Assembly (NCBI RefSeq): GCF_018310535.1
Contig: NZ_CP074102.1
Span: forward strand, 5,332,001-5,396,000
Direction of reading: 5' to 3'
DNA: 64,000 nucleotides
Origin: Streptomyces mirabilis
GTDB lineage: Bacteria; Actinomycetota; Actinomycetes; Streptomycetales; Streptomycetaceae
The notes under the pieces were generated by a model. That model had not been told where the DNA came from. It saw nothing but the letters and a program-made list of their open reading frames with translations, and ran no database searches. The translations under genes were made by a program, and so were the position numbers. Below, one piece after another: positions 53,272 to 60,123 of the stretch (its first letter is position 1; the number at the start of each line of letters is the position of its first letter).

Positions 53272-55425
53272 GTGGAGACAGGTGAGGAGTTCGGGCCTTG
53301 GCTGGCCCGCCAGCTCAAGCTCGCGGGGAAGACACAGGCCGAACTGGCCGACGAGCTCCAGCTGACTCGGGCCGCCGTGTCCGCGTGGATCACCGGCAGG
53401 TCGACTCCTCGCCCGACCGTCATGACGGACATCGCCAAGGCACTTGGCACGGACGTGGGTACGGTGCACACCCGCACCACCGACACCCAGGCCGGCCTCC
53501 CGGTCACCTGGTACCACCGGCCCGGCTACTCCGACGGTGGTCGTGACCTGGGCAATGCCGCTGCCTTCGCCTTCGATGCCGACGTGCAGGTCCTCGCCCG
53601 CGAGACCTGCCAGAACAGCCTGGACGAGCGCCTTACGGAGAACGGTCGTCCGGTCCGGGTCCGTTACACCCTGCACGAGCTCACCGGTGAGGCCCTGGAC
53701 TCCTTCCGTGAGGCGATCCTCTGGAACGATCTGTTTCCGCACTACTCCGCTGTCTCGGAGGTCGCCGGTAACCAGAAGGTCGGTCGGGTCGTGGACGCCG
53801 GGGTGCGCGACATGTACGAGAAGGGCCGTCTGGTCCTGCTGCGTGTCGACGACTACAACGCTTCCGGGCTCATCGGCGGCGACTACGCGGACGGCAAGTT
53901 CGCCGCCGTGGTCAGACGGCAACTGGAGAGCCTCAAGTCCGGGCCCGGCGCGGGTGGTTCGTACGGCCTGGGCAAGGCGACGCTGTGGGCCACCAGCGCG
54001 CTCGGACTCGTACTCATCAACTCCACCTTGTCCGTGCCCCACGAGGGCCGTACCGAGCGACGGGTCATCGGCCGTCTGGAACTGCCCTGGCGTGAGGTGG
54101 GTGGCGAGTCGTACGCGGGCCCCGCATGGTTCGGGCGCCCAGACCCCGATTCACCTGGTGCCATGGTCGCCCGTTCATGGTGGGCGGACGAGGAGACGGT
54201 GGCACGCCTGCATCTGGCCAGAGAGAGCGACGAACCCGGTACGTCTTTCCTCATCGTCGGCGCGCACGACGTGGCCAGTCTGGAGGGGAACACGTCCGAC
54301 GCCGACGACGAGTCGATCGGTGACGAGGAGGGCGACGAGGACACGCGTGACATCCGCAAGATGCACGGCCGTCTGGTAGAAGCACTGGGACGTGACTTCT
54401 GGGCTGCGATGACCGGCGGCGGCAGCAGGCTCCCCCTTCTGGAGGTCTCTGTCCGTGCTTTGCAGAACGGCAAGGAGGTCGTGCCGGAGAAGCAGGTGGA
54501 CCCGTCCGTCGAGCAGCCCGCCCGGACTCGTGCCCTCAGGGCGCACTACGAGGGCACCACGGTGGATCGTCTCACCGAGGCCGGGCAGGTGGCGGCGCGG
54601 AGCGTGCCGCTGAAGCTGCCGCCCTCCGGCGGTGCTCATGGGACGCTCGGTACCCACCAGGCGGTCCTACTGGTCACCGAGGCCGAGGGGGACAGGGACG
54701 GCGACGGGGGAAAGAACCAGGTGCACTCGCTGCGCGGCAACCGCATGACCGTCAAGAGGACCGGGGTTCAGAGGCTGCCGCTCGGGACCAACCCCTTCCA
54801 GGCCGTTCTGCTGGTGGGTGAGGCAGCCGGGGAAGCGGCCCCCTTCGCGAAGGAGGCCGAGGAATTCCTGCGTGCGGCGGAACCGCCTGAGCACGACCGC
54901 TGGGGACAGACGGAGGAGCTGACGCTGCGCTGGTCCCCGTCCGCGTATCGGCGGATCAGCGCGCTGAGCGCCGAGGTCAACCATGCGGTCAGGGAACTTG
55001 TCGCACGGCCGAAGCGCAGCAGCCGTGAGGGCGGGGAGGCCGTGCGCAAGGCGTTGACCGTGAGAACAAAGCCCAAGGCCAAGGCACCCGCCGGGCCCGT
55101 GGTTCCGGTGCTGGACGGACTCGACGCGACGATCGGGGACGGCGGGGAGTGGCAGATCACCGCGGAGGTGAGCATCCCGCGTGGTGACGAGGTCGTCCCG
55201 ATGGTGCCGGTCGCCCAGTTGGACGTGCGCTCTGGCGGCCGCCCGAAGCTGGACTGGGCTGAGCTCGTGGCCGTCGAGGGCTGTGAGGTGGAGGACGGGA
55301 CGCTGCACTTCAGCCCCGGTGTGCGTCGCGCGAAGTTCCGAGGGTCCACGGATGTCACCAGTCACCCGGTCAGGACCACGCTCACTCGTCTCGTCCTCGA
55401 ACTCCGTGCCGGCAAGGGGGAGTGA
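53272..55425 (+). CDS. XRE-HTH fused to a GHKL (MORC/MutL-like) ATPase
   Basis: A 717-residue protein. Residues 7-60 are a Cro/C1-type HTH (LKLAGKTQAELADELQLTRAAVSAWITG). Residues about 75-330 resemble a GHKL ATPase: N-box ARETCQNSLDE (Glu111, Asn115, Asp118), a G1 equivalent RVDDYNASGL (Asp193-Asp194) and G2 GSYGLGKATLW (Lys235). The G1 box is degenerate. The C-terminal half is unfamiliar. The HTH suggests DNA binding or autoregulation, so it may be both regulator and component. GTG 53272 heads a three-gene rightward operon; the next gene begins three bases after its stop. MORC/MutL-type ATPases are known partners of R-M genes like those at 57-64 kb. Confidence 0.78.
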   Translation: METGEEFGPWLARQLKLAGKTQAELADELQLTRAAVSAWITGRSTPRPTVMTDIAKALGTDVGTVHTRTTDTQAGLPVTWYHRPGYSDGGRDLGNAAAFAFDADVQVLARETCQNSLDERLTENGRPVRVRYTLHELTGEALDSFREAILWNDLFPHYSAVSEVAGNQKVGRVVDAGVRDMYEKGRLVLLRVDDYNASGLIGGDYADGKFAAVVRRQLESLKSGPGAGGSYGLGKATLWATSALGLVLINSTLSVPHEGRTERRVIGRLELPWREVGGESYAGPAWFGRPDPDSPGAMVARSWWADEETVARLHLARESDEPGTSFLIVGAHDVASLEGNTSDADDESIGDEEGDEDTRDIRKMHGRLVEALGRDFWAAMTGGGSRLPLLEVSVRALQNGKEVVPEKQVDPSVEQPARTRALRAHYEGTTVDRLTEAGQVAARSVPLKLPPSGGAHGTLGTHQAVLLVTEAEGDRDGDGGKNQVHSLRGNRMTVKRTGVQRLPLGTNPFQAVLLVGEAAGEAAPFAKEAEEFLRAAEPPEHDRWGQTEELTLRWSPSAYRRISALSAEVNHAVRELVARPKRSSREGGEAVRKALTVRTKPKAKAPAGPVVPVLDGLDATIGDGGEWQITAEVSIPRGDEVVPMVPVAQLDVRSGGRPKLDWAELVAVEGCEVEDGTLHFSPGVRRAKFRGSTDVTSHPVRTTLTRLVLELRAGKGE

Positions 55426-55428
55426 CGC

Positions 55429-56424
55429 GTGAAGATCTACCCGTACAAGAGGCTCAACCGGCCGATCACGCTCAGGGTGACCTCGGTCTCCCTCAGGCTT
55501 TCCGACGGTACCCGCGACCAGTTGGAGACCACCGCGTACTCGACCCAGCAGCAGGCCGTCGCGCTCGGCATCGCTGGTCACACGGACTGGGTGAGCGCGA
55601 CGATCGGCCTCTCGGCGACGCTGCCACCCGGGGCGAACGCGCCGGACGCGGCGTGGTCCGATCTGTATGTCCTCGCCGTGCTGACGGACGGCGAGACGAA
55701 TGTCCGCACCTCCATGGCGCTCACGTGTGACGCGCAGGACGGCCGGGACTGGTCGGGCTCCGTGGAACTGCTTCGTGATGACCACTTGGGGCGAGCCTCC
55801 CTCGCCGTGTACGCCGTCGGGACCGTGGACGGAGTACGCGGTAGATCGATCGCCGAGACCGACCGGAGCTGGATCGTCGACACCGTCTCCGACGAGCCGG
55901 TCCGCGGTCTCCAACTGGACGTCCAGACGACGTCGTTCCGGAAAAGCTCCAGGGAGTGGCTGCAGGCCTACGCCGATGCGCCCTGGATCGTGGACACCTC
56001 GGCCAGGGTCCCCACCGTGTTCGTGAACACCGATGTCGAGGGTGTTATCGGTCTGTTGGACAGCAACAGCTCGGGTGTGGACAGCAAGGTGCGTGACCTC
56101 CTGGTCGCGCAGATGGCCACCGATGTGTGGACCGCGGTGTTCCACGGTGCCATCGGCGATCTGGAGGTGGAGCCCGGCGGCGGCCCGGTCTTCCCGACCG
56201 ACTGGCAGGGCGAGGTGCTCCGGGAGATGCTTCCGGACGTCGTTCCCGGCGTCCATGTCGAGGAGGCTATGCGACAGGTCCATCGCCGGCGCACCGGCGA
56301 CTCGGGCTGGGTCGAGCTCCAGACCCGTATCCACTACGCGGCGATCCGCCGTGCCGATGCCACCAAGGCGCTCGCCTACGTTATTCGCAGTCTGGAACAG
56401 ATGAACCGGGAGAGTGAGACGTGA
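55429..56424 (+). CDS. Unknown protein 2 of the XRE-GHKL operon
   Basis: A 331-residue soluble protein. The first 170 residues are beta-rich (ITLRVTSVSLRLSDGTRDQLE, WVSATIGLSATLPPG, YVLAVLTDGETNVRTSMAL), resembling a beta-sandwich. The rest is mixed helical, with VPTVFVNTDVEGVIGLLD and VRDLLVAQMATDVWTAVFHGA segments. I recognise no domain family or catalytic motif. GTG 55429 lies three bases after the XRE-GHKL stop and its own stop overlaps the next start (GTGA), so it is an integral operon member. Confidence 0.75.
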   Translation: MKIYPYKRLNRPITLRVTSVSLRLSDGTRDQLETTAYSTQQQAVALGIAGHTDWVSATIGLSATLPPGANAPDAAWSDLYVLAVLTDGETNVRTSMALTCDAQDGRDWSGSVELLRDDHLGRASLAVYAVGTVDGVRGRSIAETDRSWIVDTVSDEPVRGLQLDVQTTSFRKSSREWLQAYADAPWIVDTSARVPTVFVNTDVEGVIGLLDSNSSGVDSKVRDLLVAQMATDVWTAVFHGAIGDLEVEPGGGPVFPTDWQGEVLREMLPDVVPGVHVEEAMRQVHRRRTGDSGWVELQTRIHYAAIRRADATKALAYVIRSLEQMNRESET

Positions 56425-57299
56425 TCACCCAACCGAACCATGTGCCGGAGCGCCTGGCGCTGCTCGCCACCTCGGCCGTCGATCCGTTCCTCACCGAGGA
56501 ACTGCTCAAAGGTGAGCAGGTCCACGGCGGCATCGATCTCGCCAAGGTCGTCGAGCCGCTTCCCGAGGACGACGCCAGGTGGTGGGTCGAGCCGATCCGA
56601 AGCTTGGTGGAGGACGCCATGTTCGAGTTCCGGGAGGATCGCACCCGAGCCGACGCATGGCTCGCGCCACGACTCCATGCCACGCTGCGCCTGACGCGGC
56701 GAGAAGCGGCGGACAAGCGTCTGTGGAACCACCTGGCCCTGGCGGTGGCCCCTGACTACGTGGCGTGGCGGCACTTGTCGGAGCCGACGGCGAAGAGGCC
56801 GGAAAGGCGCATCGCCGCGGAACGCTTCCGTGGCCCTGCGGACCGTCAGTGCTTCTCCCGTCTGTGGTGGGCGGCTGAGCTCTTCCGGAACGGACCGGAC
56901 TATGAGCCGGTCGAGGCCGCCTGCGGGAACCAGGACCTTATCCACACAGTTCTCCGGATGGAGCTGATCGACCACCGACCTACCGCCCAGGCCCTGGTCC
57001 GCCTTCTGCAACGGGGGCAAGTCACCACCGGGCGAGAGATCTTCGGCCTCAGCGTCGCGATCAACGCGGCCGGCGCGACCCTGATCTACGACCTCCTCGG
57101 GCCGGACCGGCCCCGTGACCCCGCCCATCTGCGCGACTGGATCGCGGAAGCGGAATCGGCACCACCGGTCGAGCGGTACGAACTCCCGAAGGGGCCCGAC
57201 GAGGACCCTGTCCCGGAGGAGTCCGTGGCTGCGCTCACCAGCTACTTTGCAGAGCTGTTCGAGACTGCGCCGGTCAGGGGGAGGAAGCTCGGGGATTGA
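56421..57299 (+). CDS. DUF6339-like protein, last gene of the XRE-GHKL operon
   Basis: A 292-residue helical protein. The central LWNHLALAVAPDYVAWRH and SRLWWAAELFRNGPDYEPVEAACGNQDLIHTVLRMELIDHRPTAQALVR are characteristic of DUF6339-type proteins annotated near Z1/Vsr/methyltransferase loci; that assignment is from memory of the family and moderate. No catalytic motif is visible. The GTG start overlaps the upstream gene by 4 nt. It converges on the methyltransferase gene, their stops only 18 bases apart. Confidence 0.68.
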   Translation: MITQPNHVPERLALLATSAVDPFLTEELLKGEQVHGGIDLAKVVEPLPEDDARWWVEPIRSLVEDAMFEFREDRTRADAWLAPRLHATLRLTRREAADKRLWNHLALAVAPDYVAWRHLSEPTAKRPERRIAAERFRGPADRQCFSRLWWAAELFRNGPDYEPVEAACGNQDLIHTVLRMELIDHRPTAQALVRLLQRGQVTTGREIFGLSVAINAAGATLIYDLLGPDRPRDPAHLRDWIAEAESAPPVERYELPKGPDEDPVPEESVAALTSYFAELFETAPVRGRKLGD

Positions 57300-57317
57300 C
57301 CTGGCGCCGGGCTCGGA

Positions 57318-58664
57318 CTATTTCGCTGACGTCTTCTTGCTCTTAGACAGGCGCATGGATGAGGGCGGCGGCACCTGGTCCTTGGCCTGCGGGCACCTGT
57401 CGGTGCAGTTGTCGGCGGCCCCGCAGCCATTGTTTCGCAGCTTGGCCCGCTGCTCCTCCGTGGTCGGCTGCCAGGGCTTTCTCAGTGCCTCCGGAGTCGG
57501 CTTGGGGAGCCCGAGAGCGGCGCTCAGTAGGTGCGCACCGAAGAGGGGCGGTACGGCGTTGCCCACCTGTTGGGCCTGAGCCGTACCGGACCATGGATAG
57601 TCCGGCGGGAAGCTCTGCAGCATCCCCGCTTCGTTCATGCTGAACCGCGGGCCTTCGTAGACGATGTTCTCGTCGAGGTGCTCGAAGACCACGAAGCGGG
57701 AGATGCGGCCGGTGACGGTGGTGGCGGGCTGCTTGTCCGTGCGCACACCACGTCTCCCCGGGTTTCCGGAGCTCCCGTAGTTCGAGCGGACCAAGAAGGG
57801 AGTGACACGCCCTGGATGCGAGCCCACCGGGTCCGAGAGGGCATCATGCATCGACCTCCAGGGGAGCCTGTCCTCGTCGTCCCCTGACGTGCTGCCCTCG
57901 TCGAGGGTCGGCTGACGGACCTGGTCAGGTGCGCTCGTCCCGTTCTTCCGATTCCATTCCTTCGCGTCGTAGGAACGGTGTGTAGGGGAAGGGAGCGAGG
58001 GCTCACCGAGCCCTTCGCGCCGAGCGATCAACACCGCGCGAGACCGCGTCTGCGGTACCCCGTAGGTCTCGGTGTCGAGAACATCGACGACAACCTTGTA
58101 TCTGGTCCCATCGGGGAGCCCTGTCTCGGCCAGCACCTTGGCGTAGTGCTCCCAGAGCGGGGCCACTGCTGGGACCTGTTCCAGGACGATGACGTCGTAC
58201 GGTCGGTTCTCACGGTTCGGGCTCCGCGTTGCCTGAATCGCGTACCGGAGAGGTTCGAGGACCAATCCGGTGCGTGGATCGGGGCGAGCCCCGAGTTCCT
58301 CGTCGATCTCCTTGTCGGAGTCGCCTGTCATCAGCCTCTCGATGTACTCCTTGACCCTGTCCAAGGCCTGGCGCCCGGCGCCGTGCCCGGCCACTGAGTA
58401 CGTCTGGCACGGAGGGCCACCAGCGAGCACGTTGATCTCCGGCGGCAATGACTCGAAGGCATCCCTGCGTACCGCGCTCACATCGGCGTGAAGGGTGTCC
58501 AGCCCGGCGGCGTACCGGGTCAGGCACGCGCTCCTGTCCCACTCGATACCGAGACTCGGGATGTCGAGCGAGTGACCGGCGACGTCCAGCCCTCCGGGAC
58601 CTGCGAAGAGGTCGAGGACGAAAGGCTGGTCGAGGATGGCCTTGTGGGACGCCGTGCTGGTCAT
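57318..58664 (-). CDS. DNA (cytosine-5) methyltransferase, intact
   Basis: A 448-residue C5-cytosine methyltransferase. Motif I is VLDLFAGPGGLDVAG. Motif IV GGPPCQTYSVAG carries catalytic Cys86. Motif VI reads LEQVPAV instead of ENV but keeps the glutamate. Motif VIII is PQTRSRAVLIARR and motif X is AQQVGNAVPP. The target-recognition region lies about 240-350. The C-terminus has an extra CTDRCP-containing basic tail. ATG 58664 places motif I near the N-terminus. It lies 11 bases after the second methyltransferase-like gene and ends the MORC-Z1-Vsr operon. It presumably marks host DNA against the system's restriction activity. Confidence 0.92.
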   Translation of the reverse strand: MTSTASHKAILDQPFVLDLFAGPGGLDVAGHSLDIPSLGIEWDRSACLTRYAAGLDTLHADVSAVRRDAFESLPPEINVLAGGPPCQTYSVAGHGAGRQALDRVKEYIERLMTGDSDKEIDEELGARPDPRTGLVLEPLRYAIQATRSPNRENRPYDVIVLEQVPAVAPLWEHYAKVLAETGLPDGTRYKVVVDVLDTETYGVPQTRSRAVLIARREGLGEPSLPSPTHRSYDAKEWNRKNGTSAPDQVRQPTLDEGSTSGDDEDRLPWRSMHDALSDPVGSHPGRVTPFLVRSNYGSSGNPGRRGVRTDKQPATTVTGRISRFVVFEHLDENIVYEGPRFSMNEAGMLQSFPPDYPWSGTAQAQQVGNAVPPLFGAHLLSAALGLPKPTPEALRKPWQPTTEEQRAKLRNNGCGAADNCTDRCPQAKDQVPPPSSMRLSKSKKTSAK

Positions 58665-58675
58665 GTGGCGGAAGT

Positions 58676-59671
58676 CTAGCCGGCAGCGGGGACTGCTGGA
58701 TCCAGAATCAGCGCTGCGGCGACAGCCCTCCCCAGTGCCTCTCCCACCGGCGGTGGTGTCGCGTGCCCGACCTGGCGGTATCGGGCAGTCTTGCGCCCGG
58801 TGATCTCCCACGTCTCGGGGAAGCCCTGCAACAGCGCTGCCTGCCCAGCCGTGATCTTCACCATGTTGTCCCTGCCGAGTTCGGGATCCCATACGAAGTC
58901 CGCGTCGGGAACGTCGTCACTCACGGTGTGACCGTTGACACCCATGGTCGCCCAGGTCTGCTTGGCACCAGTCGGTCCCAGGTCCGCGCCGCCCCGGTTC
59001 TTCGAACCGCCGACGAGAGTCGGAGCCGGTCGATCGGCCTGGGCGGCCCAACGGGCAGCATCCTGCCAACCGCGCGAGGCCATGGAGGGCCCCAGAACGG
59101 CACCGACCGTCGCCGGCTGCTGCACGGTCGGTGTCGGCGGCCGGAACGCTTCGGCCCACTGCCGCTCGATGGCGACCAGGACGCCCTGCTTGCGGTTCTG
59201 GGGTACGCCGAAGTCGACGGCGTTCACGACGAACCAACTGAACTCGTAGCCGAGGTGGGCCAGTTCGACCCGGGCGAAATCACGAAACTGCTGGTAAGCG
59301 TTCGAGTGCGCGAGCCCGGGAACGTTCTCGATGAGTACCGCACGAGGCCTGATCGCATGGACGAGATAGACCGTGGCCTTCAGCAACTGTTCCTCCGCAC
59401 GCGAATCGGCGCGTCCGACAGTCGCACTGGACTTCACTCGTGGCAGGCCGGCCGAGAGGAGGTCCACGTCGTGGCTCACGGGATGCTCGGCCGGGTCGAA
59501 GTCCATCAGGTCAGTTTGAAGGACGTTCCAGTGCGGCCGGTTGGCCCGCAGCGTGCTGACGGCGAGTTCGTCGTCGTCCAGCAGCAGGCGCGGCTCGAAC
59601 CCCGCCTGCTCCAGTCCGAGGGCGAGGCCGCCCGCTCCCGAGCACACATCGACGAAGGTCAAATCCCCCAT
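58676..59671 (-). CDS. C5-methyltransferase homologue lacking the catalytic cysteine
   Basis: A 331-residue C5-methyltransferase homologue. Motif I (FVDVCSGAGGLALGLEQAG) and motif VI (VLIENVPGLAH) are present, but motif IV reads AGLPRVKSSATVG, with Arg78 where the Pro-Cys cysteine should be. Motif VIII is QNRKQG rather than QxRxR, and motif X is GHATPPPVGEA rather than GNAVPP. The cofactor fold seems kept while covalent catalysis is lost. It may act as a DNA-recognition or regulatory partner of the intact enzyme. ATG 59671 has AAGGGGGA upstream and overlaps the Vsr stop by 13 bases. Confidence 0.82.
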   Translation of the reverse strand: MGDLTFVDVCSGAGGLALGLEQAGFEPRLLLDDDELAVSTLRANRPHWNVLQTDLMDFDPAEHPVSHDVDLLSAGLPRVKSSATVGRADSRAEEQLLKATVYLVHAIRPRAVLIENVPGLAHSNAYQQFRDFARVELAHLGYEFSWFVVNAVDFGVPQNRKQGVLVAIERQWAEAFRPPTPTVQQPATVGAVLGPSMASRGWQDAARWAAQADRPAPTLVGGSKNRGGADLGPTGAKQTWATMGVNGHTVSDDVPDADFVWDPELGRDNMVKITAGQAALLQGFPETWEITGRKTARYRQVGHATPPPVGEALGRAVAAALILDPAVPAAG

Positions 59672-60111
59672 TTTTTCCCCCTTCTCGTGCGTTCTGTCAG
59701 ACGCCACTCCACAGCCGCTCTCACCCGCGCGGCTACTTCCTCGGGAGTCTCATGCTCCCAGAACCGCAACACCATCCACCCCTGCGCGGTCAGGTGCTCC
59801 GTCGTCTCCCGGTCGCGGGCCATGTTCCGGTCGAGCTTCGTACGCCACCACTCGGCGTTGGCTTTCGGTTGCGTGGCGTGATCCGGGCACCCGTGCCAGA
59901 AGCACCCGTCGATCAGGACGGCCACCTTGGCACGGGTGAACGCCACGTCGATGCGCCGCCGCGCCATGCCTGGTACCGGGTACTCCACGCGGTAGCGCAG
60001 GCCCGCCGCGTGCAGGAGGTGCCGTACGGCCAGTTCGGCGCTCGTATCCTTGCTGGCCTGTCGGGACATGCGCGCGGAGACGCCGGGAGAGGAGGGCCTC
60101 ACGTTGTCCAA
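59659..60111 (-). CDS. Vsr-like very-short-patch repair endonuclease
   Basis: A 150-residue Vsr-family nuclease. RRRIDVAFTRAKVAVLIDGCFWHGCP carries the catalytic aspartate and zinc-linked segment, and WWRTKLDRNMARDRETTEHLTAQGW plus VLRFWEHE complete the signature. Classical Vsr nicks T:G mismatches made by 5mC deamination; in MORC/Z1 operons it is thought to serve as a restriction nuclease. TTG 60111 is taken as start because GAGGT from the upstream stop region lies about nine bases ahead; GTG 60102 or ATG 60069 are possible. It begins 12 bases after the Z1 stop. Confidence 0.88.
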   Translation of the reverse strand: MDNVRPSSPGVSARMSRQASKDTSAELAVRHLLHAAGLRYRVEYPVPGMARRRIDVAFTRAKVAVLIDGCFWHGCPDHATQPKANAEWWRTKLDRNMARDRETTEHLTAQGWMVLRFWEHETPEEVAARVRAAVEWRLTERTRRGKKWGI

Positions 60112-60123
60112 TGCTGTCGGACC

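Noticed and set aside
52949..53365. A 138-codon plus-strand ORF overlapping the XRE-GHKL start
   Set aside because: Poor codon bias, no Shine-Dalgarno, and overlap with a well-supported gene in another frame.
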